Below, one piece after another: positions 9,963 to 22,627 of a DNA stretch of 64,000 nt; the first letter of the stretch is position 1, and each line of letters starts with the position of its first letter. The notes below the pieces were generated by a model that saw nothing but the letters and a program-made list of their open reading frames with translations, did no database searches and had not been told where the DNA came from. The DNA is taken from contig OX419758.1 in assembly GCA_948567375.1 (NCBI GenBank), positions 55,309,001 through 55,373,000 on the forward strand. The letters are read 5' to 3'. This DNA is from Lunularia cruciata. Taxonomy: Eukaryota; Streptophyta; Marchantiopsida; Lunulariales; Lunulariaceae. Position numbers and translations under genes: made by a program.

Positions 9963-12900
9963 ACGTTGCTCCGAATCCATCCTCAAAGGGCACTACCTAT
10001 TGCATAGGTATTGGTACTCCTTAGAGTACCTTGTTACTTGGTCTATTGTGATATGAAACAACTCTTTGTCAGGGAACTCATCTCCTACATCTTCAATCTG
10101 GTCTTGAGTTCTAAGCCTGGAGAGGAAATCAATGTTACCATGTTGCACTCCTTTATGGACCTGCACATTTTAAGTGAATTCATGCAAAGAGGAGTATCCA
10201 TCTTACAATGCGCCTAGAAAGGTTGGCCTTCTTCACTAGGTGTTGTAGTGCAAAATGATCTACATGAAACAAAAAATCGTAACCTAACAAAGAGTGGCAA
10301 AAATTTTACCATGGATAAACCATTCTGAGTGCCTCTCTTTTGGTAGTGGTATACTTTGTCTCAACATTTAATAGCAATCTACATGCAAAATAAACTGGAA
10401 AAATTTTCTTACTATTGTCCTTCTAACTAAGAACTACTCCTATTATTGCTAAAGATGTATCTACATACACATGAAACGAGCTATCCCAATCAAGAGCTTG
10501 CATGACAAGTATTTCTACCAACTTGGTTTAAATTTTTACAAAGGCTTGCTCTTATTGTATTGATTACACATAATCTTTTGATTTCTTCAATAGTTTGGTG
10601 AGTGGTGCTGCCAAAGTTGCATATTGTGCTATAAACCTCATATAGTAGCTTGCATGTCCTAGAAAAGCCCAAATTTCTCTCAAGTTCCTTGGTGCTTCCA
10701 AAGCCTTGATCACTTTGACCCTTTTGACATCTACCTCTATACCTCTACTTCACAGTTGGTGTCCAAGGAGTATCCATTCACTCATGGAAAAGTAGATTTT
10801 CTAAGGGTGTAAGGGTTCTCCAATGGATTGGCATCCATCCAACATTTTCCTCAAGAAGGAAAGATGTTCCACTCACTTTCCATAAACACAAAAATTGTCC
10901 ATGAATTGTGTAGGTATTCCTTGAAAATAGTTGTCATCATCCTTTGAAAGGTCATAGGTGTGCTTCATAACCCAATTGGCATTTTGTTGTAAGCATAAGT
11001 GTTCCAATCAATGATGAAGGTAGCTTGTTCTTATCTTCCTCTCAAATGGTCACTTGGTTCTATCTTGAAAAGCCATCCAAGAAACTATAGCACTCATGGC
11101 ATGCAACTTGGTCTAAGATTATGTTAGTGAAGGGCAAAGGATGGTGATCCTTCTTTGTGGTTGCATTCAACTTCCTAAAAATCTTGACAAACTTGAATCT
11201 TACATGTCTTCTTCTTAGGTACCACCATAATGGGGGACACCCATTTGGTAATAAACACATGAAAGATTATGCAAGCTTGGAGATACTTATCTATTTTGTC
11301 CTTCACTAGGAACAAGTACTTGGGGTTGAGTTGGTATTGGCATTGTTTGATTGGCAATACACCTTCTTCTAGATCAATGTGGTGTTCACCAAACTAATGT
11401 GGTATGTTGGGCATTTGCCCAATCTTCTAGGCAAATACTCTTGGAACAATGCCACATATCCTTCATGTTCTTCTTGTGACATGTACTTGGAGAGCTTCAA
11501 GGCCTTCCCTTTTGCTACCAAAACCTCTTGAAAATTATTTGGGTTGACAATGCCATCCATATGACTTACTTGACTCTATCCAAGTAATGGCAAATTTTCC
11601 TCTTCCCTCTCCAAGTACAGGCTGCACTTGGCCTCTTCTTTGATCTTATAGCATTCCAAGTAATGCACTTCAACTTCCTTCCCTAATGCCATTTCAGAAA
11701 GGCTAGAGGTACTATCTATATAGTCATCTTTTGATGAAAAGGTTTCTCCCAAATATGGAACTTTTTTCCAACATAACACCATTGGCTTGGAGTTTGATTT
11801 TGAATAATCTAGGAAATGCAAGGTATTTTAGTGCTAGTCTACACTAACTTGAGCACTATACAGCCATGCAAGGTATGTTGGTGCTAGTCTACACTAACTT
11901 GAGCACCATAAAACCATGGTCTTCAAATCAATAGTGGATAGCATGTTTTGTTCATAGGGTGAAGCACAAGAAATCTAAGAGAAATGTTACTCCTCCAATA
12001 ATAGTCCGACCTTTGATAGCATTCCCAAGGGTCTTCTTTGTGTTTGATCAACAAATCTCAAGATTCAAGGAGTAGGTTAGAAGGCAATATATCCTAACTT
12101 GTAAGTAGTATCTTTTGTCATCACATTCACCTTTGATCTAGAATCAATAGGCACAGATTGGATCATACATCCCTTGATTTCCACTTCTACTTCTAGGGAG
12201 CCTAAGTCTTCAAGTTCTATCCTATAAATGGTTGGCACCTCAAGTAGGTTTCTCTTTTACCTTTTGGAGTGCTAGTGGTAGTTGACACTTGTAGAGCTTG
12301 TTGTCTTCCCACAACTACTTGAAAATGACATTTTCTTTGGCTGAAGTCTAATACAATGTCATACTAAGTAACACCTACCAACATACTTGCTTTTTTGCAC
12401 TTCTTACCAATGAATTCCTTTTTCTTGATCACATTATGAATCAGGCAAAGTGCCATTGGTTGTAGCACTCGGAGTGCTTCCCTTAAGAGCATCTACACTC
12501 TAAATGGAAGGACCATCATTTGGAGCAATAGGCACCTCACTTTGTGTTTGTTGCCTTTCCTTCCTCTGCTTGATCTTTCTAGCAGTTAAAGTTCTTGCTT
12601 GGAAAATTCTTGATTCATACCTCTAGTTGAGGAGAGTTTGATGACTCTAATGACAACATAGTATTCATCATCTTCTTCTTTGATCGAGTATGAATCCGGC
12701 TGACCTCCAAGTCAGGCCATCTTCTTTGACAAAAAGGGCTAGGTCTTCCTCTTCAGGTTCTTCCAAGGTCATATACTTAACTTTGGTCTATCCTTTAAGT
12801 GGAAGAGGGTAAAGTACATACTTCACGAGCTGCCTCAAAATTGATGGATGAGGACAAGCGGACCTTGGATGCCCTAGAGACTTATATTTCCCACACAACA

Positions 12901-13149
12901 AGTTATGAGGGGTGGTCTTTTGGGTTATGGGCAAATAGATGCCCAATGATCAGTGCCTCCATAGTTATAGCACACTCCAAGTAGTGGATTCTACTTTGGT
13001 GGTGGAATCCTTCTTGGTTTCTTGGTAGTAGCACCCTCTGGTGGTACATAAATATTATTGGCTATTATAATAGGAGGTTGATTCACTATAGGAGTTATTT
13101 CTTGGATAGCAAAGACCTATTTGTCCTCCTCCATAAAGTACTCATTGTT
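9963..13149 (-). pseudogene. Epsilon gypsy gag tail, protease and pol (decayed)
   Basis: Read right to left on the minus strand. A gag tail with a degenerate knuckle (VCYNYGGTDHWASICP, second Cys lost) lies near 12900-13020. Protease lies at about 11990-12160 with a DSRS block followed by KVNVM. RT runs from about 11360, with KWVSPIMVVPKKK, HHPLPFTNIILDQ and the active-site block FMDNFCVYG near 10880-10910, where the expected second Asp is Asn. RNase H and the connection follow to about 10000, and the integrase N-terminus follows across delta-1. Many stops show an old insertion. Confidence 0.8.
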
Positions 13150-13898
13150 TCTAGTACCCATATTTTGTTTTGAGTTGGTTTAAGGGGTTTTTGAAAGAAG
13201 AAGTGTACAATTGAAGGGGAACTGAGCACAAAGGATGGAAGAAAGATGAAGATTCATGTTTTTATATCAACCCAAAGAAAGTTACCTTTGATCAATAATC
13301 ATTGAGACTTGAATCGGATCTGTTGGGTTTCAACCCAAAGTAAGGATACTTTGCATCGGGGTGATCAACCTGATACAAAGACAACGTAACAACTTTTCTT
13401 TGGGATTGGACATTCAAGAGTGTACCACACACAAAACAGCTAAGGCACAAGCGGGAGAAATTGACAATGACAAGAGAAGTGCATGCAGAGGGTTGTAATT
13501 TCTCAGTAGACAAGCATGTGAAGAAGGACTCAGAAACGTCAAACTATAAAGGCAAGATTTGAATCAAGAAAGAGGCAAATGACAAGTGTATTTTTGGTGT
13601 TATTGCAAAGTGGTCTTGAGGGAGATCAGGGAAGAGGAGTGGTAGTGAGTGAAGTTTTTGTGAATCTAGAGGGAGTTAGAATCACATGTCCAAGAGACGG
13701 GAGAATTATTTTTCAAAGACCCAGAGTGAAAGGAAGTGCGATGGGAGGTGGAAAGACAAATGTTGAATTTGCAATGAGGAATCATGCAATTCATCAACTA
13801 GAGGTGATAACTAGAAAAAGGAGACTGCATAGGAAAAATGAAGGATGGAAAGACCCCATCAAGCCGTACAAGGGAGAGACAAAAAAGGTAACATGGGG

Positions 13899-14156
13899 CT
13901 AAGCCCCAATAGAGTCTGTATGAGAAATCTGCCCTACCGCACCTAAGATATCCGAGCTATGCAATTCGTCCGGTCTACACACAACTGGAGCATCCAAAGA
14001 AACATCACCTAATGTGATTTCTCTCCTATGGATTGCACCAGCCACTGCCCTCTGTAGAGCAATGACACACAAGGTGATAACCAGGATCAAAGTCTTGAGG
14101 TGACTTTGGATCACATTCCTTGCATGGAACTGGAACCTAAGTTTTCCAGGTTTCAT
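13899..14156 (-). other. Open frame with secretory-signal-like N-terminus, unknown
   Basis: This 85-codon frame has a hydrophobic run (LKTLILVITLCVIALQ) followed by AVAG, which looks like a signal peptide and cleavage site, then an unrecognised tail. It lies antisense to the gamma element between its start and its coiled-coil ORF. It could be a fragment of a captured host gene or pure chance. I recognise no family. Confidence 0.25.
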
Positions 14157-14257
14157 GACTGAAATAGTGGAGATTAAATGTTTGGAGTGTCCTAAAGAAG
14201 AAGGGAAGAGAGGCTAAAGAAGAGATTGGAGCCACTTTCCTTGGGAAAGGAGAAGTT

Positions 14258-15374
14258 GTGGAGGAAACCACAAAAGTGAGAGCATTGTTTACTAGTCCAT
14301 GTACAAAGAATGGATATAAGGTAGAAAGCTATCAGGATCCTATGAAGTTAGGTATTGTGGGAGCAATGATGGCAATCTTTAAACCAGAGCAAATGACTTA
14401 TGTGATGAAACATCAAGTGGTGTTCTTTCACAAAATATTTGCAAGAAAACCCATCAATTGGCAAAGTGCTTTTACCAACGCACAAGGTAGATGGTGTGGA
14501 ATCTATGAGACAAGATGTTGCCAAAGTACATTGTCCCATTTGCAGCCCATTTCTACTTGGGGTTGAATTTACTGAATGCGGCAAAGAGACAAAAGATGGT
14601 GTCACATTTCCACTCGGATTTAAGAAGCAAAACCAATGCAGATGAACAATTGTACATTTGGCAAATCCAGAGCAATGATGAGCACTACATCAGAATGGGG
14701 CAAAATGTGAAGGTGGCAATAACCATTCCAAAGATGAGGAAGAGAAGTTGGCCAAAAGAAGAGTTGGCATTGGGCAGACCTCAAAAAGCAAGAAAGGTAA
14801 ATCCGAAGAAAGATATTGTGGTGATTGCATTGTCAGAGGGGGAGTTAGAGGAAGAAGCCGAGTACAGATTGGAGAACTTGGAAAGAGAAGAACCAAAGCT
14901 CACATTGTAGAGTGAAGAATCAAGCAGTGGGAGTGAAGAAGGTGAAGAGGTTCAGAAGTCACAAGAAGAAGAAGAAGAGAAGGATCAGAAGACCAAAGCT
15001 TACAAGTTATGAAAAGGAGGAAGACAAAGTTCCGGAGGAGTTTGAACCTAAGGTTGTAATTCAGAAGGGAATTAGATCAAGGAGAAGTGCAATAGTGAGG
15101 CAGGGTCAAGCAAAAGAAAAGATACTAAAGAAGATAAGAGTTCAAAGAATGAGGAGTCAGTGCCGATACAAAGATCCAAACTGTTGAGTAAGGTGTCGAT
15201 AGAGGAAGAGAAGGAAATTGAAGGAGTACTGCAAGAAGAGGAGAAATAGTATGAAGGAGTAGAGTATCTTCAAGCAATTGTGTGTCCACGACAGTTCCAG
15301 ATGGAGAACATGAAGAAAGAAATGCAAACTAGGCATCCCAATGTAAAGAATGTGTTATAGGCATTGGAAAGGTC
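14258..15374 (+). pseudogene. Gamma coiled-coil ORF, N-terminal part (broken)
   Basis: The first part contains TSPCTKNGYKVESYQDPMKL and MMAIFKPEQMTYVMKHQVVF. A frameshift near 14500 moves to the frame with FAAHFYLGLNLLNAAKRQKM. An acidic, Glu/Lys-rich tail follows with several stops. The last codons (A-L-E-R-S) are split by the alpha insertion at 15374 and continue at 31412. The position and composition suggest a gag-like structural protein, but I recognise no Pfam family. Confidence 0.5.
15371..15374. repeat. Target site duplication GGTC, left side of alpha compound
   Basis: GGTC occurs directly before TGTAACACCC at 15375 and again at 31408-31411 directly after the last LTR. Removing the block and one GGTC restores an open codon series (gca ttg gaa agg tca gag) in gamma. 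Confidence 0.85.
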
Positions 15375-16066
15375 TGTAACACCCATTTTTGCATGTGTGT
15401 GGTATTGTGATATTTAGCTTGGTATTCCAAGTACTTAAGAGATATTATTTATATAAAGATAAAGGATAGTTCTATATTTGTCATGGTTAGCTAAAGTTAG
15501 TCATAGCTAAGATAGAAAGGACCTTACTTTAGAGGAAGTAGAAAAGATGAGCACCACTATTTTGGACTTTAGTGTGTTGACTTGGTATTATTCCTAGGTG
15601 TTTGGCTTTTAGGAAAGAGTTGAGAACTCTTGGGCCCGCAAGCCTTTTTGTTTTGGATTCTTCTTTAGTCCAAGGATAGCCCATGTGAAGGAATCCTTGA
15701 CTTAGTGGTTGGGTCAAGATAAGACCACATGCTTAGGAGAATATGCCCATGTGAATAGATATTCCTTTCTACTTTTTGACTTTACTTGACTTTTAGTCTA
15801 GTAACTTGAGTTACTATGGTAATAAGTAACTTTGGTACATAACTATTTCACAAGTATATAAACAAGGGATGAGGTGGTACTCATCATCCTTTCATTTGCA
15901 ACTATCTCTCTCTCATTGAGTTCTCTAGTGAGCAATGTCTTGAGTCTTGGAGTGTTAGCCTTGGAGGAGTATGATGGAGTTGGGGTTCCTTGCCTGCTTA
16001 GTCCATGGTGCACTACCATAATAGCCATCAAAGGTTCATCTTGAGTGAGAGACAGGCCGGCTCACA
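15375..16066 (+). repeat. 5' LTR of alpha copy B (692 bp)
   Basis: It starts TGTAACACCC and ends CCGGCTCACA. A TATA box lies inside, and a 4-base spacer and PBS follow. It is nearly the same as the LTRs at 21913 and 30716. Confidence 0.95.
15855..15862 (+). promoter_or_regulatory. TATA box in alpha B LTR
   Basis: TATATAAA lies in the context CACAAGTATATAAACAAGGG, about 210 bp before the LTR end. It is the likely U3 promoter core, with transcription expected some 30 bases further on. The element is conserved in other alpha LTRs. Confidence 0.65.
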
Positions 16067-16070
16067 TTTT

Positions 16071-16089
16071 TGGTTCCGTTGCCGGGACC
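16071..16089 (+). other. Primer-binding site, alpha copy B
   Basis: TGGTTCCGTTGCCGGGACC starts 4 bases after the LTR end. This is the cleanest copy of the family site and is the best one for identifying the tRNA. Confidence 0.8.
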
Positions 16090-16930
16090 TCTCTAGAAGG
16101 CAAGATAATGTTCCGCGTTCAATATTACATTAGGCAGAAGGAGGCTATGAGAGCTCACTTGGAGAGAACATTAGGAGAGCAGAGGGTTGAACTAATGTTA
16201 GAGAACCAAGATCCATTTGTATACCCTATAGTTCATTATGATGTCTTTGAGGTGATTTTGTACATCTTGTACACATGAGAGGAATTGGAGAGATTGTGTG
16301 AGGTGGATTGCAGATTTTGGGCATTAAGGTGATTTTGGGCAAAATCTCAAGTTTGAGATTTGGACTTGAAATTTCTACACATCATAGCTTGGGTTAGCTT
16401 TCAGTTCGCGCAATGAAATTGAAATTATAATAAGAGCTACTATGTGCTTTGGGCTAGAATTTTTGAAAGTTGATAGGGTAAAGTGCTCCCGCAACTACAT
16501 GTTCTCTTGGAAATTGTACAGAGTCTGCCATTTCTTCAATTTTCAGTCAATCGTTCTGAAAATTTTCAAAAATATCAAGTGCATTGTATCCTACCTACTG
16601 CCACAAAAATTAGAGAGAGATCATTATTTTGCAAGGCGTTATGAGTTTTTGAAGTGAGGGGGGTGGTTTTTAGACCAAATCTGAAATATGTGTGCTGAAT
16701 AGAAAGCTGTCTAGGCCAAACGGCTCCATAAAAAGATCTGACATTTTGCAAGACTGGACGCCTTAAAGTTGTGATCAAGTGTGCAAAATTTCAGAGGATT
16801 GTGACATACTGGTTGGGAGATTTGAGTGACATTGTGAGGAAGGGTCAATTCTGCAGAGTGGAGATCTCATGCATGAGAAGTTTGAGATCAACAAAAAGCA
16901 TGTTTGAGTGTTTAGATTCATTTTGGGAAC
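16090..16930 (+). other. Leader region of alpha copy B
   Basis: The noncoding leader is conserved with copies A, C, D and E. It holds only short frames such as 16045-16278, which spans the PBS and is not a credible gene. Confidence 0.6.
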
Positions 16931-17404
16931 ATGGAGTGTCATCAAGAGTGGAAATAGAGAATATGCAAGATTCCCCAAGGGTTTGAGGTGATTGTAGGGG
17001 TGGATTTGAGGAAAAGAGAGTTTACAATAGAATTTGAAGAGAGTGTTGAGAGGATCCAAAAACCAACACCACTTGGAGGAAAGAGTGAGTCTAAGTGCTT
17101 TCTGTGTGGAGAAAAGGGACATAAGGCAAGTTCATGTCCATTGACCTTTAATTGCAAGAGATTGAGTGAAAGGAGAGGCTTACTTGACTTGGGTTTGCAT
17201 GTTGGACCTTCTTCACCAAGATTGGGAGGGAGAAGATCTAAGACCAAGGAGTTGTGTGAGGTTTGTGGAGTTGAAGGACTTCCAAAAAGACATGAGTGTA
17301 GTGGAGTAAAATCACTTTTGGAGACTTTGGTGAAGGATCTTGGAGAGAGTCTTAGTACAGCTACAGAAATACTACCACCTTCATTAGTTAGTTCTCAAGA
17401 TTAG
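16931..17404 (+). pseudogene. Alpha B ORF1, zinc-knuckle protein (early stop)
   Basis: The ATG at 16931 matches the start of the open copy at 23464, but a TAG follows after eight codons. The rest is open from 16988 and includes CFLCGEKGHKASSC (CCHC knuckle), RRGLLDLGLHVGPSSPRLGG and a Cys-rich CEVCGVEGLPKRHEC block. The latter could be a second metal site. It ends at 17404, about 220 bp before gag. Confidence 0.75.
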
Positions 17405-17627
17405 TGATGGAGATAATCTTTCAACTTATGGATAAACTATCCATGAGGGTTAGATTAATATGCACTCTAGGATTTGATGTTGCTATAGAAATCTTGGAGC
17501 AACCTCGGGTGGATTACTCTCAAATGGTGTTAGTCATGTATATACTCTATTAGTTATAGAGTGAGAGAAAAAAAAAGAGAAAAAAAAAAGAAAAATTGAG
17601 AGAAGAGAAAGATGGTGAGAGGTTAAG

Positions 17628-18932
17628 ATGGGGAAACTTCCGGTTTTCTTTGGCAATGATGGACAAGATGTGAAGGCCTTTGTGAGAGACTTCAAGAGAT
17701 CTTGCTTAGGAAACAATGAGAGGAGGAAGAATGAGTGGGCCTCATTATTACCAAATTTCTTTGAGGATGCAGCACCTACATGGTATGAGTCAGAATACCA
17801 AAAGAGAGAGAGGAGAGATGGGGAAGAGGAGTCTTGGGACACTTGACTTTAGCACTCATTGAGAACTTTCTTCCTGATGAGAGTTATTAGAGATTGATGA
17901 GTGAGGTTACATTTCTCAAGCAAGGAGATGGAGAGAAAGTGAGAGTCTATGTGGAAAGAGTGGAAAACTTAGAGTCCAAATTTCACATAGTGTTGAGGAA
18001 GGGTGGGGATGATGTGGAGACTACAATGATTTAGCATAGGGGCTATACTCACCAAGAATTTTGTGGGAGGGTTGAGACCACAAATTAGAAGCAAGGTGAG
18101 ATATGAGAAACCTTCTTCCAAGGTGGAAGCTATCAAGATCGCAATTCATATGGAGGAGAGTTTGGAAGGGGATGAGAGTGATTTGGTGGTGAAGGAGGTT
18201 GTGCATCCTCCTGAAAGCTACAAGTAAGGTGGAACTTTTGATATTTTGGTGACAAGGGTTGCACCACAAGTAGTAGTTGCTCCAATTCTTGCACCTCCAC
18301 CAAAGTATCCACTTCAAACCATCACATAACAACTTGCGGATCTCAAGATCAATGTGCAGCAACTATGGGAGAAGAGAGAGGTGGATCAAAATGTAGGGAG
18401 AGGGCCTAGGAGTTATGGAAACTATCCATATAGAGGAGTTCAACCAGCCAACAATTTCAATGATAGTTATTGTTTTGGTTGTGGAGGAAGAGGCCATATC
18501 CAAAGGAATTGCCCAAATTCCACTTACCAAGGAGGAAGGGGTTATGAGGGAGCCAATAGAGGGAAAGAGGGTGGTAGTGAAACCCAAGTGGCTCCTAATC
18601 CAAACAAAGGTAAGGAGGTAGCATCCATAGAAGTGGTGGAGAGAAGGTATGAGAAGGGAGAGTGCTCAAACTCCAAGAGTCTTAATTTGGAGCTTTTGGC
18701 ACAAGAGAAGAAGAGAGCTCGTTTTGTAGAGGATGTTCACTCTTCTCAAGGATTTACTCCAAGCAAGGATACTCCTATGTCTACTAGAAGCACTTGCACC
18801 TCAACATCATCAACAACAAAGACTCCAAGGAATAGGTTGGGGATGGAGGACTTCTTGATTTCAAAGCAACAATGGAACTACAATGTGTTGGAGGATGTTG
18901 GTAGTCACAAGGCTAACATCACAGTAGGCTAA
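17628..18932 (+). pseudogene. Alpha B gag (decayed)
   Basis: It starts MGKLPVFFGNDGQDVKAFVR. A one-base loss near 17840 (SWDT then stop) breaks the frame, and TAG stops at about 17889 and 18032 and a TAA at about 18226 follow. All of these are shared with copy C. An extra TAA lies near 18328. The CCHC knuckle CFGCGGRGHIQRNC is intact near 18472-18513. TAG at 18930-18932 ends the last open part. Confidence 0.85.
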
Positions 18933-19480
18933 TTGATTGCTTTGAACCCTACCTTGAGAAACCAGCTTAGAGGTGGTTTGAGTTCAACAAGGAGCAAGAG
19001 GAAGAAGAAGGCAAAAGCTCTAGTATCAATAGGGGTGGTGGATGCCAAGCCAACACCATGGGAGGCTTGTGAATATACCACCAAGATTGATGTGAGAGTG
19101 AATGGTCACAACATCAAGGATGCATTGGTTGATGGAGAATCAACAGTGAATGCCATGTCAGAAAGGTTGATGAAGAATTTGGGTATGATACCCTCAAGAT
19201 CTTCAACATTTGCGGTGAGCATGGCAAACAAGCAACAAATTTGACCAGTAGGGGTGATGGATAAAGTGTTAGTTTCAGTTATGGCAGTTCAAAATCTCAT
19301 GACTTTCTAAGTCTTGAAAAATTCAAGCTATGACTTACTTCTTGGGAGGCCATGGTTGAGAGCAGCACGCACAACTAAAAGATGGCACAAAGGGTACTTG
19401 AGGATTGGGCCATCAAACCATAGGGTCATAGTTCATGTGACTAACACCACCAACACTTCACATTTAGATACACCATCTTC
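18933..19480 (+). pseudogene. Alpha B protease region (decayed)
   Basis: The active-site block is ALVDGESTVNAM, so the family D-G-G-S has changed to D-G-E-S here. A TGA follows KQQI at about 19243 and a TAA replaces Gln in MTFQVL near 19308. LLLGRPWLRAARTTKRWHKG marks the C-terminal part. Confidence 0.78.
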
Positions 19481-21912
19481 TGATTATTGGGAATCAGATT
19501 CTAAAGAAGGAGCTTCAGGTATGGACACAAGGATGGAGGAGGAGACTTCCACAGATGAGGATAAATATAAATTTGATTCAGATGTGTATCCCTTGTGTGC
19601 TATGGATTTTTCACCTAAGCCAGAGGTTTTGAAGAACCCAGACAAATCACCATTGACACTTGAGGAGATAGAGAGAAGGTTAGCTACCCTCAAGTATGGC
19701 CCAAATGTTACCAAGGAGGAGAAGGTGAGATTTGAGGAGATTTTCCACAAGTTCATCCATGTGTTTGCTTTTACTTACAAGGATTTGAAGGAAGTTACCT
19801 TGGAGGAGCACAAGATAGAGGTGGAGTCACATGCAAGACCAATCCGCCAAAAGCAACATCGCATTAGCCCACCAATATCTTTGGTTGTGAAGGAGGAGAT
19901 TGATAAGCTCAAGGAGGCTAGATTTATCTTTGAGGTAGAGAATTCAGAATGGGTGTCTCCAATTGTCATTGTGAAGAAAAAGAATGGCAAGCGTTTGTTA
20001 TGTGTGGATTACAAGAAGCTCAATGTTGTTACCAAGAAGGACAACTGCCCATTGCATTCATAGATGAGATCTTGGAGGAGGTTCCAGGTCATGAGAGGTA
20101 TAGTTTTGGAGATGGTTATAGTGGATACACCAAATCAAGATTGCACCAAAGCATCAACAACTCACCACATTCACCACACCTTGGGGAACTTACGCTTTCA
20201 AGGTCATGCCTTTTGGGCTTTGCAATGCTCCAGCCACATTCCAATGGTTCATGAACAAGGTATTTGAACCTTTCATTGGGAAATTTGTGAGAGACTTCAT
20301 TGATGATTTTTGTGTCTATGGGAGCAAGGAGGAGCACTTTGAGCACCTAATCAAAGTCTTGCAACGCTTGGATGAGGCAAATGCATCACTCAACCCAAAG
20401 AAGTGCATTTTTGGATGTGAAGAAGGTCTACTTTTGGGGCACATCATCTCCAAGGATGGTATACCAGTTGATCCTGAGAAGGTGAGGAAAATCTCAGACC
20501 TTCCATTCCCTTCAAGCTTGACAAAGTTATGCCAATTCTTGGGGATGGTTGGATACTATAGGAGGTTCATCTTCTCATTTTCCAACAAGGCTGATGCATT
20601 GACCATCTACATGAAGAAGGGTGTAGATTACATGGTGATTTTGGAAGACAAGGATGCTCTCAAAGCTTTTGAGGAGCTCAAGCAATCCCTTGTGGTAGCT
20701 CCAATTCTTGCTAAACCTGATTGGAGTAAGCCTTTTATCCTCTACACTGATGCTTCTAATGTAGCTATAGGATGCACTCTTAGTCAATTAGACCAAGATG
20801 GGCATGATCATCTAATAGCTTATGTTAGTAGGCAGATGGTTTCAACAGAGAAGAACTACTCTGTCATGGCGAGAGAAGGGTTGGCAGTGATCTTTGGTCT
20901 CAAGAAGTTTAGACACTACTTGATTGGAGGGAAAGCCACCATTGTCACGGATCACAAAGCTTTGAAGTACATCTTCAACAAGCCAAATGTTGAAGGGAGA
21001 CTAGCAAGGTGGATGATACTCTTGTCTAAGTATAACTACACCATTGAGGATAGGCCAAGAAAGAAACATGCAAATGCTGATTTGTTATCTAGAGCCTATG
21101 ATCATGATGGAGATGAGCCAATAGATGATTCCTTCCTTGATGAGGAGCTCATGACAATCTCAATCACTCAAGAGGTTCCAATGGAGTACAAGGAGATTGT
21201 GGATTTTGTGACAAGAGGTAACTATCTAGAAGGGATGCATGTTAGGGAGAGGAAGGCCCTTGCAGCAAGATCTAGACCTTACACAATGGTGGAGGATATT
21301 CTTTTTCACCAAGGAGCAGATGGTCTACTTTGAAGAGCAATGGGTAAAGAAGAGTCTATCCTACTCATAAAGGAGTTTCATGAAGGTTTAGTATGTGGAA
21401 GACACTTTGCAGGAAAGGTGACTGCTTTCAGGAATCTAGATGTAGGTTACCATTGGAGAGGGAATTCAAGGATTGTCTTGATTACTGCAAAACTTGTCAT
21501 ATTTTGTCAAGCTTTTGCTAGAAAGTCTACATCCACTCCACCACTTAGATCAATTCCATTGCTAGGACCTTTTGAGAAGTGGGGAATTGATTTTGTAGGA
21601 CCTCTCAATAGAACCCCAAGGAATAATCGGTACACTATGGTAGTTATTGATAACCTTACCAAGTGGGTTGAGGCTAGACCATTGAGGGACAAGAATGAAG
21701 ATGAAGTGGGTAGATTTCTTTATGAATGCATTATCACTAGGTTTGGATGCCCTTTGGAGTTGGTTTTTGATAGAGGAGGAGAGTTTACAAGAAGCATTAC
21801 TACAGCCATGCTACGACATTTCTCTATCACACATAGAGTAACTACATCATATAAGCCAAATTCCAATGGCTTGGCAGAGAGAACCAATCAGACCTTGTGC
21901 ATGATGTTGGCC
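19481..21912 (+). pseudogene. Alpha B pol: RT, RNase H, integrase truncated at C LTR
   Basis: RT has EWVSPIVIVKKKNGK, then a frameshift near 20050, and PFGLCNAPATFQ. The active-site block FVRDFIDDFCVYGS has F-I-D-D in place of Y-x-D-D. RNase H shows LYTDASNVAIGCTL, EGLAVIFGLKKF and VTDHKALKYI. Integrase from 21340 has WGIDFVGPL and a changed FDRGGEF. It stops at NQTLCMMLA where the LTR of copy C begins, so the GPF-like C-terminus is missing. Confidence 0.88.
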
Positions 21913-22604
21913 TGTAACACCCATTTGTGCATGTGTGTGGTATTGTGATATTTAGCTTGGTATTCCAAGTACTAAAGTGATATTATTTATATAGAGATAA
22001 AGGATGGTTCTATATTTGTCATCGTTAGCTAAAGTTAGTCATAGCTAAGATAGAAAGGACCTTACTTTAGAGGAAGTAGAAAAGATGAGCACCACTATTT
22101 TGGATTTTAGTGTGTTGACTTGGTATTATTCCTAGGTGTTTGGCTTTGAGGAAAGAGTTGAGAACTCTTGGGCCCGCAAGCCTTTTTGTTTTGGATTCTT
22201 CTTTAGTCCAAGAATAGCCCATGTGAAGGAATCCTTGACTTAGTGGTTGGGTCAAGATAAGACCACATGCTTAGGAGAATATGCCCATGTGAATGGATAT
22301 TCCTTTTTACTTTTTGACTTTACTTGACTTTTAGCCTAGTAACTTGAGTTACTACGGTAATTAGTAACTTTGGTACATAACTATTTCAAAATTATATAAA
22401 CAAGGGGTGAGGAGGTACTCATCATCCTTTCATTTGCAACTATCTCTCTCTCATTGAGTTCTCTAGTGAGCAATGTCTTGAGTCTTGGAGTGTTAGCCTT
22501 GGAGGAGTATGATGGAGTTGGGGTTCCTTGCCTTCTAAGTCCATGGTGCGCTACCATAATAGCCATCAGAGGTTCATCTTGAGTGAGAGATAGGCCGGCT
22601 CACA
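21913..22604 (+). repeat. 5' LTR of alpha copy C (692 bp)
   Basis: It starts TGTAACACCC directly after integrase codons of copy B and ends GGCTCACA. A PBS follows, so this is a 5' LTR and not the 3' LTR of copy B. Confidence 0.93.
22393..22400 (+). promoter_or_regulatory. TATA box in alpha C LTR
   Basis: TATATAAA lies at the same place as in the other alpha LTRs, followed by CAAGGGGTGAGG. Confidence 0.6.
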
Positions 22605-22608
22605 TTTT

Positions 22609-22627
22609 TGGTTCCGTTGTCGGAACC
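22609..22627 (+). other. Primer-binding site, alpha copy C
   Basis: TGGTTCCGTTGTCGGAACC starts 4 bases after the LTR. Two bases differ from copy B. Confidence 0.75.

Larger units (their letters stand above)
13150..15374 (+). mobile_element. Gamma element, left piece
   Basis: The proposed start (TCTAGTACCCATATTTTG) resembles the T[G/A]TGGTACCCACATTTTT start of other gamma copies. The piece ends at the GGTC duplication of the alpha compound at 15371-15374. Its reading frame continues exactly at 31412. I see no pol domain and no copy of the gamma 3' terminal sequence in this piece, so it does not look like a simple LTR-internal-LTR element. The left edge is uncertain because no matching duplication is visible. 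Confidence 0.55.
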
